Counted from the first letter of the stretch, positions 1-8,829 are shown. The stretch is DNA of 64,000 nucleotides from Bog-473 sp963736525 (GCA_963736525.1 CAVTPF010000010.1:248001-312000), one strand, 5' to 3'. Numbers and translations are program-made. Notes: generated from the letters alone by a model not told the origin.

Positions 1-923
1 CGCCCATGCCGTTCTTCTGGGTCGGCGGACTCACCATGGTCGTGCTCGCCACCTACTGCTCCGGGGCTGGAGCCGTGGTCCAGGAGCGCTTCGAACCGGG
101 CGAAGCACTTGACCTCATCGAGCGCGAGCGGGTGACCCAGGTGTCGTGTTGGCCCAACGCCGCCCGCCAGCTGGCCGAACACCCAACCTTCCCCCGCCGT
201 GACCTGAGCGCCGTGCGCGGCGGCACGCTGCTCGAGGCGCTCCCGCCCGATTCCCGGCCGTCCTCGCCGGATCTCGCCCCAAACGTCCTGGGCATGACCG
301 AGACCGGGGGTCCGCACACCGGATCCGACGACCCGTATCGACCGCTGCCCGAGCGCCTCCGCGGCACCATCGGCCGCGGCCTCCCGGGTATGGAGCACAT
401 CATCGTGTCCCGCGAGACGGGGCTCCCCCAACCTCTGGGGGACGAAGGTGAGCTCTTCGTCCGAGGCGCCTTCCTCATGGACGGGATCTACAAGCGCGAG
501 CGCCATGAGGTGTTCACGCCGGACGGGTGGTACCCGACGGGGGATCTCGGATGGTTCGGCGCCGACGGGCACCTCCGCTTCGCCGGCCGAGGGGGCACCA
601 TGATCAAGACCGGGGGTTCCAACGTGTCGCCCGCCGAGGTGGAGACGGCGCTCCTCGAGCTGCCCGAGGTGAGTGCCGCGTTCGTGTTCGGGATCCCCGC
701 GGGTGACCGGGGTGAGGACGTGGCGGCCGTCATCGTCGCCCGAGGGCCGGGCCGGCTCGACGTCGACCAGCTCAGAGCCGCCGCGCGCGCGCGCCTCTCG
801 AGCTACAAGGTGCCCCGGCACATCGAGGTGCTCGACGACGCCAATGTGCCCATGCTCCCGACAGGAAAGGTCGACCTCGCGGCGCTCCGAGAGCTCTTCG
901 GGTCGCCGCGGTTCGGCTCCTAA
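1..923 (+). CDS. AMP-dependent acyl-CoA synthetase/ligase, C-terminal part (5' end outside window)
   Basis: Adenylate-forming (ANL) enzyme that would activate a carboxylic acid with ATP and pass it to CoA. The reading frame is open to the window edge and the visible sequence begins near PMPFFWVGGL, which resembles an internal ANL motif rather than an N-terminus. The gene is therefore cut by the window, and the N-terminal half with the TSGTTG loop is missing. Visible motifs in order are LGMTETGG (A5), YPTGDLGW (A7), a hinge region GRGGTMIKTGG followed by PAEVE (A8), and PTGKVD near the end, carrying the catalytic lysine. The hinge has GGT where most relatives have KD. The next ligase starts 5 bases downstream, so the two are probably one operon. 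The substrate cannot be read from sequence. Confidence 0.85.
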   Translation, partial: PMPFFWVGGLTMVVLATYCSGAGAVVQERFEPGEALDLIERERVTQVSCWPNAARQLAEHPTFPRRDLSAVRGGTLLEALPPDSRPSSPDLAPNVLGMTETGGPHTGSDDPYRPLPERLRGTIGRGLPGMEHIIVSRETGLPQPLGDEGELFVRGAFLMDGIYKRERHEVFTPDGWYPTGDLGWFGADGHLRFAGRGGTMIKTGGSNVSPAEVETALLELPEVSAAFVFGIPAGDRGEDVAAVIVARGPGRLDVDQLRAAARARLSSYKVPRHIEVLDDANVPMLPTGKVDLAALRELFGSPRFGS

Positions 924-928
924 CCGGG

Positions 929-2485
929 TTGAAAGTCGTGGCGAGCCACTTCGTGCCCCACTGCGCCGGCGAGGTGCTCGAGCGGGCGCTGAAGGAACAG
1001 CCGACACGCGAGGCCCTGGTGGCGATCGACCGCCGGTTCACGTACGAACAGCTCGACGAGGAGATCGAACGGGCGGCCGCGGCCATCGGGGCTCTGGGCA
1101 TCGGGGGCGGTGACGTGGTGGCGGTCAGCCTCCCGAATGCCAGTGACGTCGTCGTGACGTTCCACGCGGTCATGCGGCTTGGCGCCGTGTGGCTGGGGGT
1201 CAACCGCGACCTGGCGCCACCCGAGAAGCGCTACGTCCTCCATGATGCAGAAGCGCAGCTGATGCTGGCGGACGCAGAGGTCGCCGGTGCACTGGCACGG
1301 TCGCCGGTGCCAAGCGACCCCCCGGTCGTCGTCGTGTCCGGCGCAGGGGAAGTCGAGTGGCGAGAGCGCCTCTGGGGACACCCGGGCTCCTATCGACGCA
1401 TCCGGCGAGACCCGACGGACCTGGCCGCCATCGCCTATACCAGCGGCACCACGGGGCGACCGAAGGGCGTGCTCCATTCGCACCACAACATCCTGCTTCC
1501 GGGCGCCGTTCTCGTGGCGGCTCGCAGGTTCGGACGCGGGCTGCGCAAGGGCGACTGCGCTGCGTTGACGATTCTCAACATGCAGGTGACGAGCACGCTG
1601 CTGGTCGCCCAGGCCAGCGGGACGCAGATCGTCATGGACCGCTCCGACCCGCCAGGAGTGGCGCAGTGGATCCGGTCCGAGAAGGTCAACGCCTGGTTCG
1701 GTGTCCCCACGCTGCTGCAGGGCCTGGCCCGCTCCGAGGAGGTCGTACCTGAGGACCTCGCTTCCCTCTCCGACCTGTGGACCGGTGGCACCTTCCTCCC
1801 CTCCCCCACCCGGACCGAGTTCGTGACCCGGTTCGGCAGACGGCCGCACGCCACCTACGGACTGACTGAGGTCCCGACCATCGCCACGATGGAGGACCGA
1901 GACGAGCCGCCGTGCGACGGATCGAGCGGGAGGGCACTCCCCCACCTCGTCGTCGAGGTGCGAGACGACGAGGGGAACGTGCTCTCGGCGGGTCAACAGG
2001 GGACGATCACGATCCGGGCCGCCGACTCCGGTCCGCTGGCCGGGCTCTACCGTCCCATGCTCGGGTACCTGGGCAACGAAGAAGCCACGTCGGATGCACT
2101 ACGTGACGGCATGCTGGTGACCGGGGACGTCGGGTTCCTCGACGACTCCGGTCGGCTCTTCGTCACCGACCGACGCAATGCCCTCATCCTGCGCGGCGGC
2201 GCCAACGTGTACCCCGCCGAGGTCGAGCGGGTTCTTCTGCTCGTTCCCGAAGTCAGGGGAGCGGCCGTGGTGGGCGTGGCCGACGATCGTCTGGGGCATC
2301 GGGTGGCGGCGGCCGTGGAACTCGATCCCGGCGCTCGGATCGATGAGGCGACTCTGGCCGCCTTCTGCGCCGAAGAGCTGGCGGGTTACAAGATCCCGGA
2401 GCGTTGGTTGTTCGCGGAGCTCCCCCGCAATGCCATGGGCAAGGTCGTCAGGGAACAGGTCGAAGGCTGGTTCGCCTCACCCTGA
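929..2485 (+). CDS. AMP-dependent acyl-CoA synthetase/ligase
   Basis: Full-length ANL ligase of 518 residues if it starts at TTG 929. GTG 938 is an equally possible start, and no clear ribosome site decides. Motifs: YTSGTTGRPKG (residues 170-180), YGLTE (310-314), TGD (398-400), hinge DRRN followed by LRGGANVYPAEVE (414-433), and catalytic Lys505 in PRNAMGKV. Length and motifs are those of a short- or medium-chain, aromatic or fatty acyl-CoA synthetase; the substrate is unknown. It lies 5 bases behind another ligase and converges on the hydrolase-TetR gene. With the P450, TetR and binding-protein genes nearby it suggests CoA-dependent catabolism of an imported compound. Confidence 0.88.
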   Translation: MKVVASHFVPHCAGEVLERALKEQPTREALVAIDRRFTYEQLDEEIERAAAAIGALGIGGGDVVAVSLPNASDVVVTFHAVMRLGAVWLGVNRDLAPPEKRYVLHDAEAQLMLADAEVAGALARSPVPSDPPVVVVSGAGEVEWRERLWGHPGSYRRIRRDPTDLAAIAYTSGTTGRPKGVLHSHHNILLPGAVLVAARRFGRGLRKGDCAALTILNMQVTSTLLVAQASGTQIVMDRSDPPGVAQWIRSEKVNAWFGVPTLLQGLARSEEVVPEDLASLSDLWTGGTFLPSPTRTEFVTRFGRRPHATYGLTEVPTIATMEDRDEPPCDGSSGRALPHLVVEVRDDEGNVLSAGQQGTITIRAADSGPLAGLYRPMLGYLGNEEATSDALRDGMLVTGDVGFLDDSGRLFVTDRRNALILRGGANVYPAEVERVLLLVPEVRGAAVVGVADDRLGHRVAAAVELDPGARIDEATLAAFCAEELAGYKIPERWLFAELPRNAMGKVVREQVEGWFASP

Positions 2486-2498
2486 GCCGGTCGTGGGC

Positions 2499-3956
2499 TC
2501 AGTGCAGGCTCGGGTCGTCGTAGACGACGCCGATGCCCGATGCGCAGAACCGCCAGAGGTCCTGCGCCGAGAGGGCGTCACTACCCAGGATTCGGGCGTG
2601 CACGGCGGCGAGGACGGTGTGATGCAACAGCAGTCCGGCGGCTTCAGGGTCGAGGTCGGACTTGAGCCGTCCGGTCTCCCTCGCTCCGCGCACGAGCTCG
2701 ACGACGAGCTCGATCTGCGGGCGCATCGTCTGCTCGAGGTCGCTAGGTCGAGTCTCGGCCAGGCGACTCCTGAAGGTGCTAAGCGCTCGCGAGGCGGGGT
2801 TTCGATCTGCTGTCAGGTCGTACAGACCCTCGATGTACGCACGCACGCGCTCGACTGGGTCACTGGCGGCCTCACAGCGTCGCCGCAGCCTTGGCACGAC
2901 CTCCGTGGCGAGGATGGTGTCGTGCACCGCGACGAGGAGGTCGTCCTTGCTGGCGAAGAACTTGTAGAAGGTCCGAATAGACATGCGCGAGCTATCGATG
3001 ACTTCTTGCACGGTGAAGTCCGTCGTGCCGCGCTCTTGCATGAGCTCCATGGCGGCGGCCACAAAACGGTCGCTCCGATCCTGTGCTCTCTCACGGGCGC
3101 TGGTCAACGAGCGCTCGACACTGTTCTTCTTCCATGCCGGCATGGCCTCGCCATCACGAACTGGCCTCTTCGCCTCCTGTCCGTTGGACATGTCCTCGCC
3201 TTTCAGCCCGTTGCGCTCGGGTCGCACGTCGACACGGGTGCCGAGAAAAGCGCGAATGATCTGAGCCACCTCTTCAGTGTGACTCTTGTGCACCGCGTGG
3301 GTTGCTCCCTCGACGACCACCAGATGGGAGTGGTCGTGGTGCTCTTCCATCACCTGCGCCTGACGGATACGGCGAGGATCATCTCGGCTTCCCGCCACCA
3401 GCAGCACCGGACATCGTATGGCGGCGATCTGCGCCAGATCCGCTTTTGGGCGCGCCGCAGCACGTTGGCACAGTTCGAGCATGACCTCGAGCCAGTGATC
3501 CTCGCCGTGCTTGTCTGCGTGCAGTCGTCGCAGCGAGTCGGGCCAGGTGGCAACGAGCTGCTCACGGGTAGGGACGCTCGACTTCGGGTCGCCCAGGCCC
3601 GGGCTCAGCAGGATGAGGCTTCGACAGGTGCCGGGATGGGTGAGCTCCAGATCAAGGGCGACCTCGGCACCGAAGGAAAAGCCCATCACGTGCGGATGTC
3701 CGAGAGCGAGCTCGTCGACGAGGGCTAGCAGGTCGCCGACCACGTACTCGATGCCGACCGCACCAGGGCGGTGCTCCGACCTGCTGTGACTCCTCAGGTC
3801 AGGTATCACGAGCTGGAAGCTGTCCGAGAGCCTGCCGGCAAGCTTGCTCCACTCATGCATTCCGGCGCCGGTCGCCCCGTGGATACACAGGATCGGCTCG
3901 CCGCTACCGATCACCTCGTAGTGAAGGGTGAGGCCGTCGTTGATGTAGGTCGCCAT
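2499..3956 (-). CDS. Alpha/beta hydrolase fused to a TetR-family regulator
   Basis: One uninterrupted frame encodes two complete proteins. Numbering from the upstream TTG at 4001, the first part holds an oxyanion loop HGATG (41-45), nucleophile elbow GFSFG with Ser109, acid candidates Asp207/208 and His235, ending near residue 256. The second part has a TetR helix-turn-helix around residues 330-360 (core SSRMSIRTFYKFFASKDDL) and a ligand-binding-type helical domain. I prefer ATG 3956 (MATYINDG) because hydrolases of this type begin there. At 3191 an in-frame ATG follows AAAGGCGAGGAC, a usable ribosome site, so the regulator may also be made alone. Fused enzyme and repressor would let one polypeptide sense the compound it hydrolyses; that is inference. 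It lies downstream of the P450 and binding-protein genes on the same strand. Confidence 0.8.
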   Translation of the reverse strand: MATYINDGLTLHYEVIGSGEPILCIHGATGAGMHEWSKLAGRLSDSFQLVIPDLRSHSRSEHRPGAVGIEYVVGDLLALVDELALGHPHVMGFSFGAEVALDLELTHPGTCRSLILLSPGLGDPKSSVPTREQLVATWPDSLRRLHADKHGEDHWLEVMLELCQRAAARPKADLAQIAAIRCPVLLVAGSRDDPRRIRQAQVMEEHHDHSHLVVVEGATHAVHKSHTEEVAQIIRAFLGTRVDVRPERNGLKGEDMSNGQEAKRPVRDGEAMPAWKKNSVERSLTSARERAQDRSDRFVAAAMELMQERGTTDFTVQEVIDSSRMSIRTFYKFFASKDDLLVAVHDTILATEVVPRLRRRCEAASDPVERVRAYIEGLYDLTADRNPASRALSTFRSRLAETRPSDLEQTMRPQIELVVELVRGARETGRLKSDLDPEAAGLLLHHTVLAAVHARILGSDALSAQDLWRFCASGIGVVYDDPSLH

Positions 3957-4137
3957 GGGGTGCACCATCAAGCCCGGAAACGAATCATTAGATTCTCCCA
4001 AAAAGCAATCATCATTCTAGCTGGCAGCAGGCGGCCGACGTCGTCGTCGGGTCCGGCGCGATCGGACCTGTCGAGGCGGTCCGGCCTCTTCAGTTTCCGC
4101 GGCAGGCCGCGTGCGAATCGTTCGTGACTCGGCCGAG
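3957..4137. other. Intergenic gap upstream of hydrolase-TetR gene
   Basis: About 180 bases between the stop of the binding-protein gene and the start of the hydrolase-TetR gene, both on the minus strand. I see no RNA gene or hairpin. A rather AT-rich stretch near 3980-4015 could hold a separate minus-strand promoter, but no box is convincing. Confidence 0.4.
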
Positions 4138-5415
4138 CTACGGCGAGCTCGCCGTGGAGGTCCCTGGGATGTCCATGCCACAGACTGGCTGCAATGAGAC
4201 GGGGACAAAGGCATTCTTCTCTGCTTGCATGACCCACGCGCATTGACGTGGCAGGTCGTGCCCAAAAATCGTGGAGTAGTTGATGGGCTCGGGGAGGAGC
4301 CCGTTCGCGGTGTAGGCCTTCAGACCCCGGAGATCCTTGATGACGGCGGCCCGCGTCGGGTTCGGGCCGGCCAGTTCCAGACCTTTGATCATGAGGTCGG
4401 CCCCCGCCCACGCCTCGTATTGGCTGAAGCTCGGGAAGTCGCTCTTGGTGAAGTGCGCGTACTTCTCCATCGCGGCTTGCATCTGTTCGGTGCCCGCATC
4501 CGGGAGGACCCAGGGACGGTACAGAGAGTCGAAGTAGTCACCCTGGAGGGCGCTCCACGCCGGCGAGTGGATGACGTCCGGCTCGTACCCGGTGGCGAAG
4601 AGGACCGCCTTCAGCTTCACTCCGGCCTGCTTCATCGCCTCCGCCAGGGCGTAGTTCGAGTTGTTGTCGAGCGATGGCACGAGCGCGTTGACATGGTCCT
4701 GCTTCGCAACGAGGGCATCACTCGTGAACGCGACGCTGCCGAAGGGAACGGTGGTGTTCAATACGCCCACCTTGAGGCCGAGATGGGTGGCGGCTTCAGC
4801 GTCGCCCTCTGCGGCCCGAGTGGAGGTCGGCGAGATGCCGTAGCCATAGGCACCGAGCACCGTGCCGCCATGCGCCTTCAAGATGCTGTCGATCGTCGTG
4901 TTCGCGGGATACTTCGGGTCCACGCTGCCTTCGTCAGAGGCGAACATGTTGGTGTAGGGCTGGGTACCCCATTCGGGGCCGTCGGTGTACGAGCCGGTCA
5001 CGGGGATGCCCGCCTCTTGCGGGTATTTGGCAGCAAGGAAGAACAACGGGCTCTGTGCCACGATGGCGAACGCCTTCGAGTCTGCGTCCTGCACGGCGGT
5101 CGTGATCTCCGTAGTACTTGTCTGGTCGTCGATGACCAGGGGAACGAGCTTGTGCCCGTTCACACCGCCCTCAGCGTTCTGCATGTCAATCCGCGCCTCG
5201 AACCCTGCCGGTGACGCCGAGTTTTCAGCCGCGCCTTCGCCGGTCAGGTCGGTGATGTACGCGATGGTGATCGGCGCCGGGGACGCGGTCGCAGTGATTG
5301 CCGCCGCCCCGAAGACGACGAACGGCAAGCTCGCAGAGGCCACCAGTAGTGAGGCGCGCACAGCGCGGCGTGGGCACACCTTTCCTCCCGGGATCTGCAG
5401 TACGTGGGATTTCAT
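4138..5415 (-). CDS. Branched-chain amino acid-type ABC transporter substrate-binding protein
   Basis: Exported periplasmic-binding-protein fold type I (LivK-like), 425 residues, which would capture a small ligand for an ABC importer. The N-terminus has basic residues (PRRAVR), then a hydrophobic stretch near residues 20-45 ending in an Ala-rich cleavage region. The mature part starts with ITIAYITDLTGEG, followed by GGVNGHKLVPLVIDDQ, both typical of LivK relatives. ATG 5415 is chosen because it lies 5 bases after the P450 stop, whereas the longer reading frame would overlap that gene. No permease or ATPase gene is in the window, so it is an orphan binding protein serving a transporter encoded elsewhere. 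Linkage to the P450 suggests the ligand may be a P450 substrate. Confidence 0.85.
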   Translation of the reverse strand: MKSHVLQIPGGKVCPRRAVRASLLVASASLPFVVFGAAAITATASPAPITIAYITDLTGEGAAENSASPAGFEARIDMQNAEGGVNGHKLVPLVIDDQTSTTEITTAVQDADSKAFAIVAQSPLFFLAAKYPQEAGIPVTGSYTDGPEWGTQPYTNMFASDEGSVDPKYPANTTIDSILKAHGGTVLGAYGYGISPTSTRAAEGDAEAATHLGLKVGVLNTTVPFGSVAFTSDALVAKQDHVNALVPSLDNNSNYALAEAMKQAGVKLKAVLFATGYEPDVIHSPAWSALQGDYFDSLYRPWVLPDAGTEQMQAAMEKYAHFTKSDFPSFSQYEAWAGADLMIKGLELAGPNPTRAAVIKDLRGLKAYTANGLLPEPINYSTIFGHDLPRQCAWVMQAEKNAFVPVSLQPVCGMDIPGTSTASSP

Positions 5416-5420
5416 TCGAC

Positions 5421-6641
5421 TCAACGGGCCTGGAGCCGCACGGGCAGTTCCTGGTGGCGTCTCACCAAGAGACTGTCGACCCAACGCGGCGGAGAGTCGG
5501 AGTCGAGGGAGATGCTGCTGGTGTGATCGAGCAGCACGGAGAGCACGTTGCGTGCCTCGATTCTGGCGAGAGGTGCACCGACACAGTGGTGGATCCCCCG
5601 CCCGAACGCCAAGTGGCGGCGCGGGACATGCCGGCTCAGGTCGACCTCGTCGGGCCGCTGGAATTCCTCTTTGTCGCGATTCCCAGCAGCCCAGAGCAAC
5701 AAGACCGTGGCTCCGGCCGGAATCTCGACCCCTCCGAGCGACGTGTCCTTCGGGACGAAACGCATCATGTAGCGAAAGGGCGACTCGAGACGGAGTGCTT
5801 CTTCGACGAAGACCGGTACGAGATCGGGATTCTGACGGAGATGCTCCTGAAGCTGAGGTTTCTCAGCCAGCATGCGCACTGCGTTCCCAAGCAAACTCGT
5901 GGTGGATTCTCCGCCCGCGCTTAACAGGATCGTCAACATGCCGGCCGCCTCGGACGCGGTGAGGATCCCGTCAACGACACTGCGGGCAACGGCTCCGAGT
6001 AGGTCCTCGCTCGGTTCGTTCACGGCGACAGCCAACTGATCGGCGATCCATGCTTGGACCAGGTCACCACCGCTCGCGACATCGACCAGCTCGTCGAGCG
6101 TCAGAGTCGATCCGACCAACCTGGTCATATGCACCGCCGAGCGCCAGAGCTCGTCGAGATTGCTGTCGCGAAACCCGATGAGGCGGCTGATCATCGTTAT
6201 CGGCACGACATTTCCAATGGCGTTCATGAACTCCACCGTCCCGCTTTGCAGAGCACGGGTCACGAGCCCCTCTGCAAGCTCGCGGATCTCCGGATCGAGC
6301 GCCTCCATGCGCTTGGTCACCAGCTCGGGAAAGACGGCTCGGCGATGGATCTCGTGCAGGGGCGGATCGGCGGTGGCCAGCGCCTGACCGCCGGCGTCCC
6401 CGAAAGTGAACCGGCCAGGAAGTCCGGCGTCGTCGCGATAGAGCAGGCACTTCATGTTCGACGAGAAATCTGCGACCCGAGCGCTTGCCTCGACCAAGAG
6501 CTCGAACGTGCTGACCGTGAAGACCCCGGTGCCGGCCGCCTCCCACACCGGGGCGTGCTCTCGCAGCCGCCTGAAGAAGGGGTACGGGTCACGAAGCACC
6601 TCGGAGTCGAGCAGCAGCGTTCCGGGGATGTCGTGCTCCAC
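5421..6641 (-). CDS. Cytochrome P450 (CYP)
   Basis: Soluble bacterial P450 of 406 residues, a heme-thiolate monooxygenase needing a separate ferredoxin and reductase, neither of which is nearby. Motifs: I-helix SAGGESTT, with Glu in place of the usual Asp of AG-x-D/E-T; ExxR in EEALRLESP; heme loop FGRGIHHCVGAPLAR with ligand Cys353. The start is GTG 6641, 3 bases after AAGGACCAG and directly behind GGAGGAAAGG, a strong ribosome site; the longer TTG-started frame at 6692 would read through that site. It is divergent from a TetR gene, with a candidate operator in between, and is followed by the binding-protein gene 5 bases on. Substrate unknown; the neighbours suggest a hydrophobic acid or terpenoid/steroid-like compound. 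Confidence 0.9.
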   Translation of the reverse strand: MEHDIPGTLLLDSEVLRDPYPFFRRLREHAPVWEAAGTGVFTVSTFELLVEASARVADFSSNMKCLLYRDDAGLPGRFTFGDAGGQALATADPPLHEIHRRAVFPELVTKRMEALDPEIRELAEGLVTRALQSGTVEFMNAIGNVVPITMISRLIGFRDSNLDELWRSAVHMTRLVGSTLTLDELVDVASGGDLVQAWIADQLAVAVNEPSEDLLGAVARSVVDGILTASEAAGMLTILLSAGGESTTSLLGNAVRMLAEKPQLQEHLRQNPDLVPVFVEEALRLESPFRYMMRFVPKDTSLGGVEIPAGATVLLLWAAGNRDKEEFQRPDEVDLSRHVPRRHLAFGRGIHHCVGAPLARIEARNVLSVLLDHTSSISLDSDSPPRWVDSLLVRRHQELPVRLQAR

Positions 6642-6707
6642 CTGGTCCTTTCCTCCGGCAGTCCTCGACGAGAGAGTCCGATTGACTCCCAAAGGCCGAG
6701 GCGGATG

Positions 6708-6726
6708 GTATTGTCGTACGGCATAC
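6708..6726. promoter_or_regulatory. Candidate TetR operator between P450 and TetR genes
   Basis: GTAT (6708-6711) and ATAC (6723-6726) form an inverted repeat separated by 11 bases, with a CGTACG palindrome at its centre. It sits in the 113-base gap between the divergent P450 and TetR genes, about 30 bases before the TetR start, where an operator repressing both would lie. The assignment is inference from symmetry and position. Confidence 0.45.
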
Positions 6727-6754
6727 TAGAAATAACCCGAGGGGCGAGCAAGCG

Positions 6755-7408
6755 GTGACAAGTGGCCATCCCCCTAACGCCCGCTCACGCTCTGCGGCGA
6801 GTGACACGCGTCGCTCGAGGGGGCGACCGCCTTCGCTCAGCACGGATGGGGTCGTTCAGGCAGCCCTTCGGCTGACTCGCGAGGTCGGCCTCGAGAACCT
6901 GTCGATGCGAGCGCTAGCCCGAGAGCTAGGCGTGCCGCCGATGACGATCTATCACTACGCGCCGAGCCGGGAATATCTGCACGCGCTGGTCGTGGACGAC
7001 ATCCTGAGCGAGATTCGCATCCCGGGAACCGATGAGGGCAACTGGGAGGAACGGCTCCGAAAACTCCTCCACGACGCCCGCTGGGTGTTCGCCGAACACC
7101 CAGGGGTGTCTGCACACTTTGGGGACGGAGGATCAGATGAGGGCGCTCGACTGGCAGACGGCGTGCTCACGATCCTGGCCGACGGCGGATTCAGCCCAGA
7201 GGGCGCTGTCGTTTGCTTCACGACTCTTTTCACATTTATGACCGGCCAGATTGACCTCGACGCAATGTCGCATTTCGTCGCGCGCAGCGTTGCGACCGCG
7301 ACATTGGACAACGTGACTCGCTCCGCGGCGTTCTCACGCGAGGAGCTCTTCGAGCTCGGTTACGTCGCCGTCATGGAGGGGCTGAAGAAGACGCTTCTAG
7401 AGCCTTGA
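6755..7408 (+). CDS. TetR-family transcriptional regulator
   Basis: Protein of 217 residues. After a basic, disordered N-terminus (SRGRPPSLSTDG), the DNA-binding helices lie near residues 30-75, with the recognition helix in ELGVPPMTIYHYAPSREYL; the rest is a helical ligand-binding domain. The GTG start at 6755 follows GAGGGGCGAG by a few bases. It is divergent from the P450 gene and probably represses that operon and itself through the palindrome in between. A propeller-protein gene follows 74 bases downstream on the same strand. Confidence 0.85.
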   Translation: MTSGHPPNARSRSAASDTRRSRGRPPSLSTDGVVQAALRLTREVGLENLSMRALARELGVPPMTIYHYAPSREYLHALVVDDILSEIRIPGTDEGNWEERLRKLLHDARWVFAEHPGVSAHFGDGGSDEGARLADGVLTILADGGFSPEGAVVCFTTLFTFMTGQIDLDAMSHFVARSVATATLDNVTRSAAFSREELFELGYVAVMEGLKKTLLEP

Positions 7409-7482
7409 GGACGAAAGAGAGCCAAGGCAAGGTTGGACCGAGCGAGATTGTGCAGTCCGAACCGGCTACCTAGGAGAATGAC

Positions 7483-8529
7483 ATGCATGTTCATGACGTG
7501 ACGGCCGATTGGGCGGATCTCTCAACGCTCCTCGAGGCAATGAGTTCGTGGGCTCACAACGGAATCGCTGTCACCGCAGCAGGCGAGCTGATTGGTTTTC
7601 ACGCTGGGCAGCTGGTTGCGTTCGACCGAAACGGTCAGGTCTCGAGATCAGCCAAGCCTGGCCTCACCGAGGGACACGGCATCACCTTGGTGCGAGAAAG
7701 AGACGAGGAGTACCTCTGGGTGTGTGACCCGGGTTTCGTCTTCGAAGTCGGCCCTGACGACGGAGACGAAGAGTGGGCGGCCGTCTTCGGTAAGGGCGTC
7801 CACGTGGAGTCCCGCCGACCCCGAGTCGTCAAGATGACCCTTGAGGGCGAGATCCTGGCCGAGCTGCCCATGCCACGACGAGACCCGGAATCGCCGCCAG
7901 GCATGATGGGCAACTACTGCCCGTGCGGCACGGCAGTAGACGAGGAACGGTTCGGAGGCACTGGCGACATCTGGGTGGCGGACGGATACGGATCCAGCCT
8001 GGTTCACCGCTTCGACAGGCAGGGAGAGCACCGGTTGACCCTGACTGGTGAGGAAGGGGCCGGACGGTTCCTGTGCCCCCACGCCGTCTTCATCGATCGG
8101 CGAGGCGGCAAGACCCCGGAGCTCTACGTTGCCGACAGGGAGAACAGGCGCGTCCAGGTTTACAACCTGGAAGGTCGATACATCAGAACCTTCGGAAACA
8201 GCTTTCTCAACAGCCCCAGCGATTTCGCCGTGTTCGAAGACATGCTTGTCATTGCTGAGCTGTACTCACGACTGGCGGTGGTCGACGCTGAGGACACATT
8301 CGTCGGCTACGTCGGTGCCACCGACAGCAGCCGGGAGGGCACCGGTTGGCCCGAGCAGCCCGGATGGCCGAATGCCTTGGGCAGAGGCGGTCGCGTGGAG
8401 CGGGCGCACTCGCTGGCGGCGGATGAGTTCAACTCGCCACACGCACTGGCTGTGGACGCAGATGGCAACCTCTACGTATCGGAGTGGCTCATCGGTGGCC
8501 GCTACACCAAACTTCTGATCGACGTGTAA
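7483..8529 (+). CDS. NHL-repeat beta-propeller protein
   Basis: Protein of 348 residues without signal peptide or membrane segments. It shows repeated blade-like elements such as GDIWVADGYGSSLVHRFD, ELYVADRENRRVQVY and HALAVDADGNLYVSEW, the pattern of NHL six-bladed propellers (SMP-30/amidating-lyase type). Function within this superfamily ranges from lactonases to scaffold roles and cannot be assigned. The ATG at 7483 follows TAGGAGAATGAC, a clear ribosome site. Its position behind the TetR gene ties it to the catabolic block. Codon use looks less extreme in third-position GC than in genes beyond 9 kb. Confidence 0.7.
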   Translation: MHVHDVTADWADLSTLLEAMSSWAHNGIAVTAAGELIGFHAGQLVAFDRNGQVSRSAKPGLTEGHGITLVRERDEEYLWVCDPGFVFEVGPDDGDEEWAAVFGKGVHVESRRPRVVKMTLEGEILAELPMPRRDPESPPGMMGNYCPCGTAVDEERFGGTGDIWVADGYGSSLVHRFDRQGEHRLTLTGEEGAGRFLCPHAVFIDRRGGKTPELYVADRENRRVQVYNLEGRYIRTFGNSFLNSPSDFAVFEDMLVIAELYSRLAVVDAEDTFVGYVGATDSSREGTGWPEQPGWPNALGRGGRVERAHSLAADEFNSPHALAVDADGNLYVSEWLIGGRYTKLLIDV

Positions 8530-8754
8530 ACGGGCACTTGGCTGCAGGGGGCTTATCTCCACGGGAGGTGGTGGTCTCGGCGTAGCAGAATCCGTAGACG
8601 CGCGTGCGGTGTGGTACTGGCGAACTTCGACAAGGAGATCGGCGACTGCTTCGCCCATGCGTCAACCTTTGCTGGCAGTTTGCAGGCGCCGGCCCTTGAA
8701 TCACGTCGGTGCCCGCGAGGAGAGGAGTTGAAAAACGGCCCCTGACCTGCGACG
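8530..8754. other. Intergenic region before tRNA-Gly, no gene seen
   Basis: About 225 bases between the propeller gene and the 3' end of the tRNA. Minus-strand frames cross it but have no recognisable protein. No transposase or integrase remains are visible. It is the junction between the catabolic block and the GC-richer part of the window. Confidence 0.4.
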
Positions 8755-8829
8755 TGGAGCGGAAGACGGGATTCGAACCCGCGACCCTCACCTTGGCAAG
8801 GTGATGCGCTACCGCTGCGCCACTTCCGC
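8755..8829 (-). tRNA. tRNA-Gly (anticodon GCC)
   Basis: On the minus strand the acceptor GCGGAAG (8829-8823) pairs with CTTCCGC (8765-8759). The anticodon loop TTGCCAA is held by the stem TCACC/GGTGA, and the T-arm loop is GGTTCGAATCC. The discriminator is T and CCA is encoded (8757-8755). The 3' end points toward the catabolic block at 1-8.5 kb. Confidence 0.95.

Noticed and set aside
8266..8658. 130-codon minus-strand frame near the propeller gene
   Set aside because: Most of it is antisense to the propeller protein; the N-terminal part has no recognisable similarity and no ribosome site I trust.
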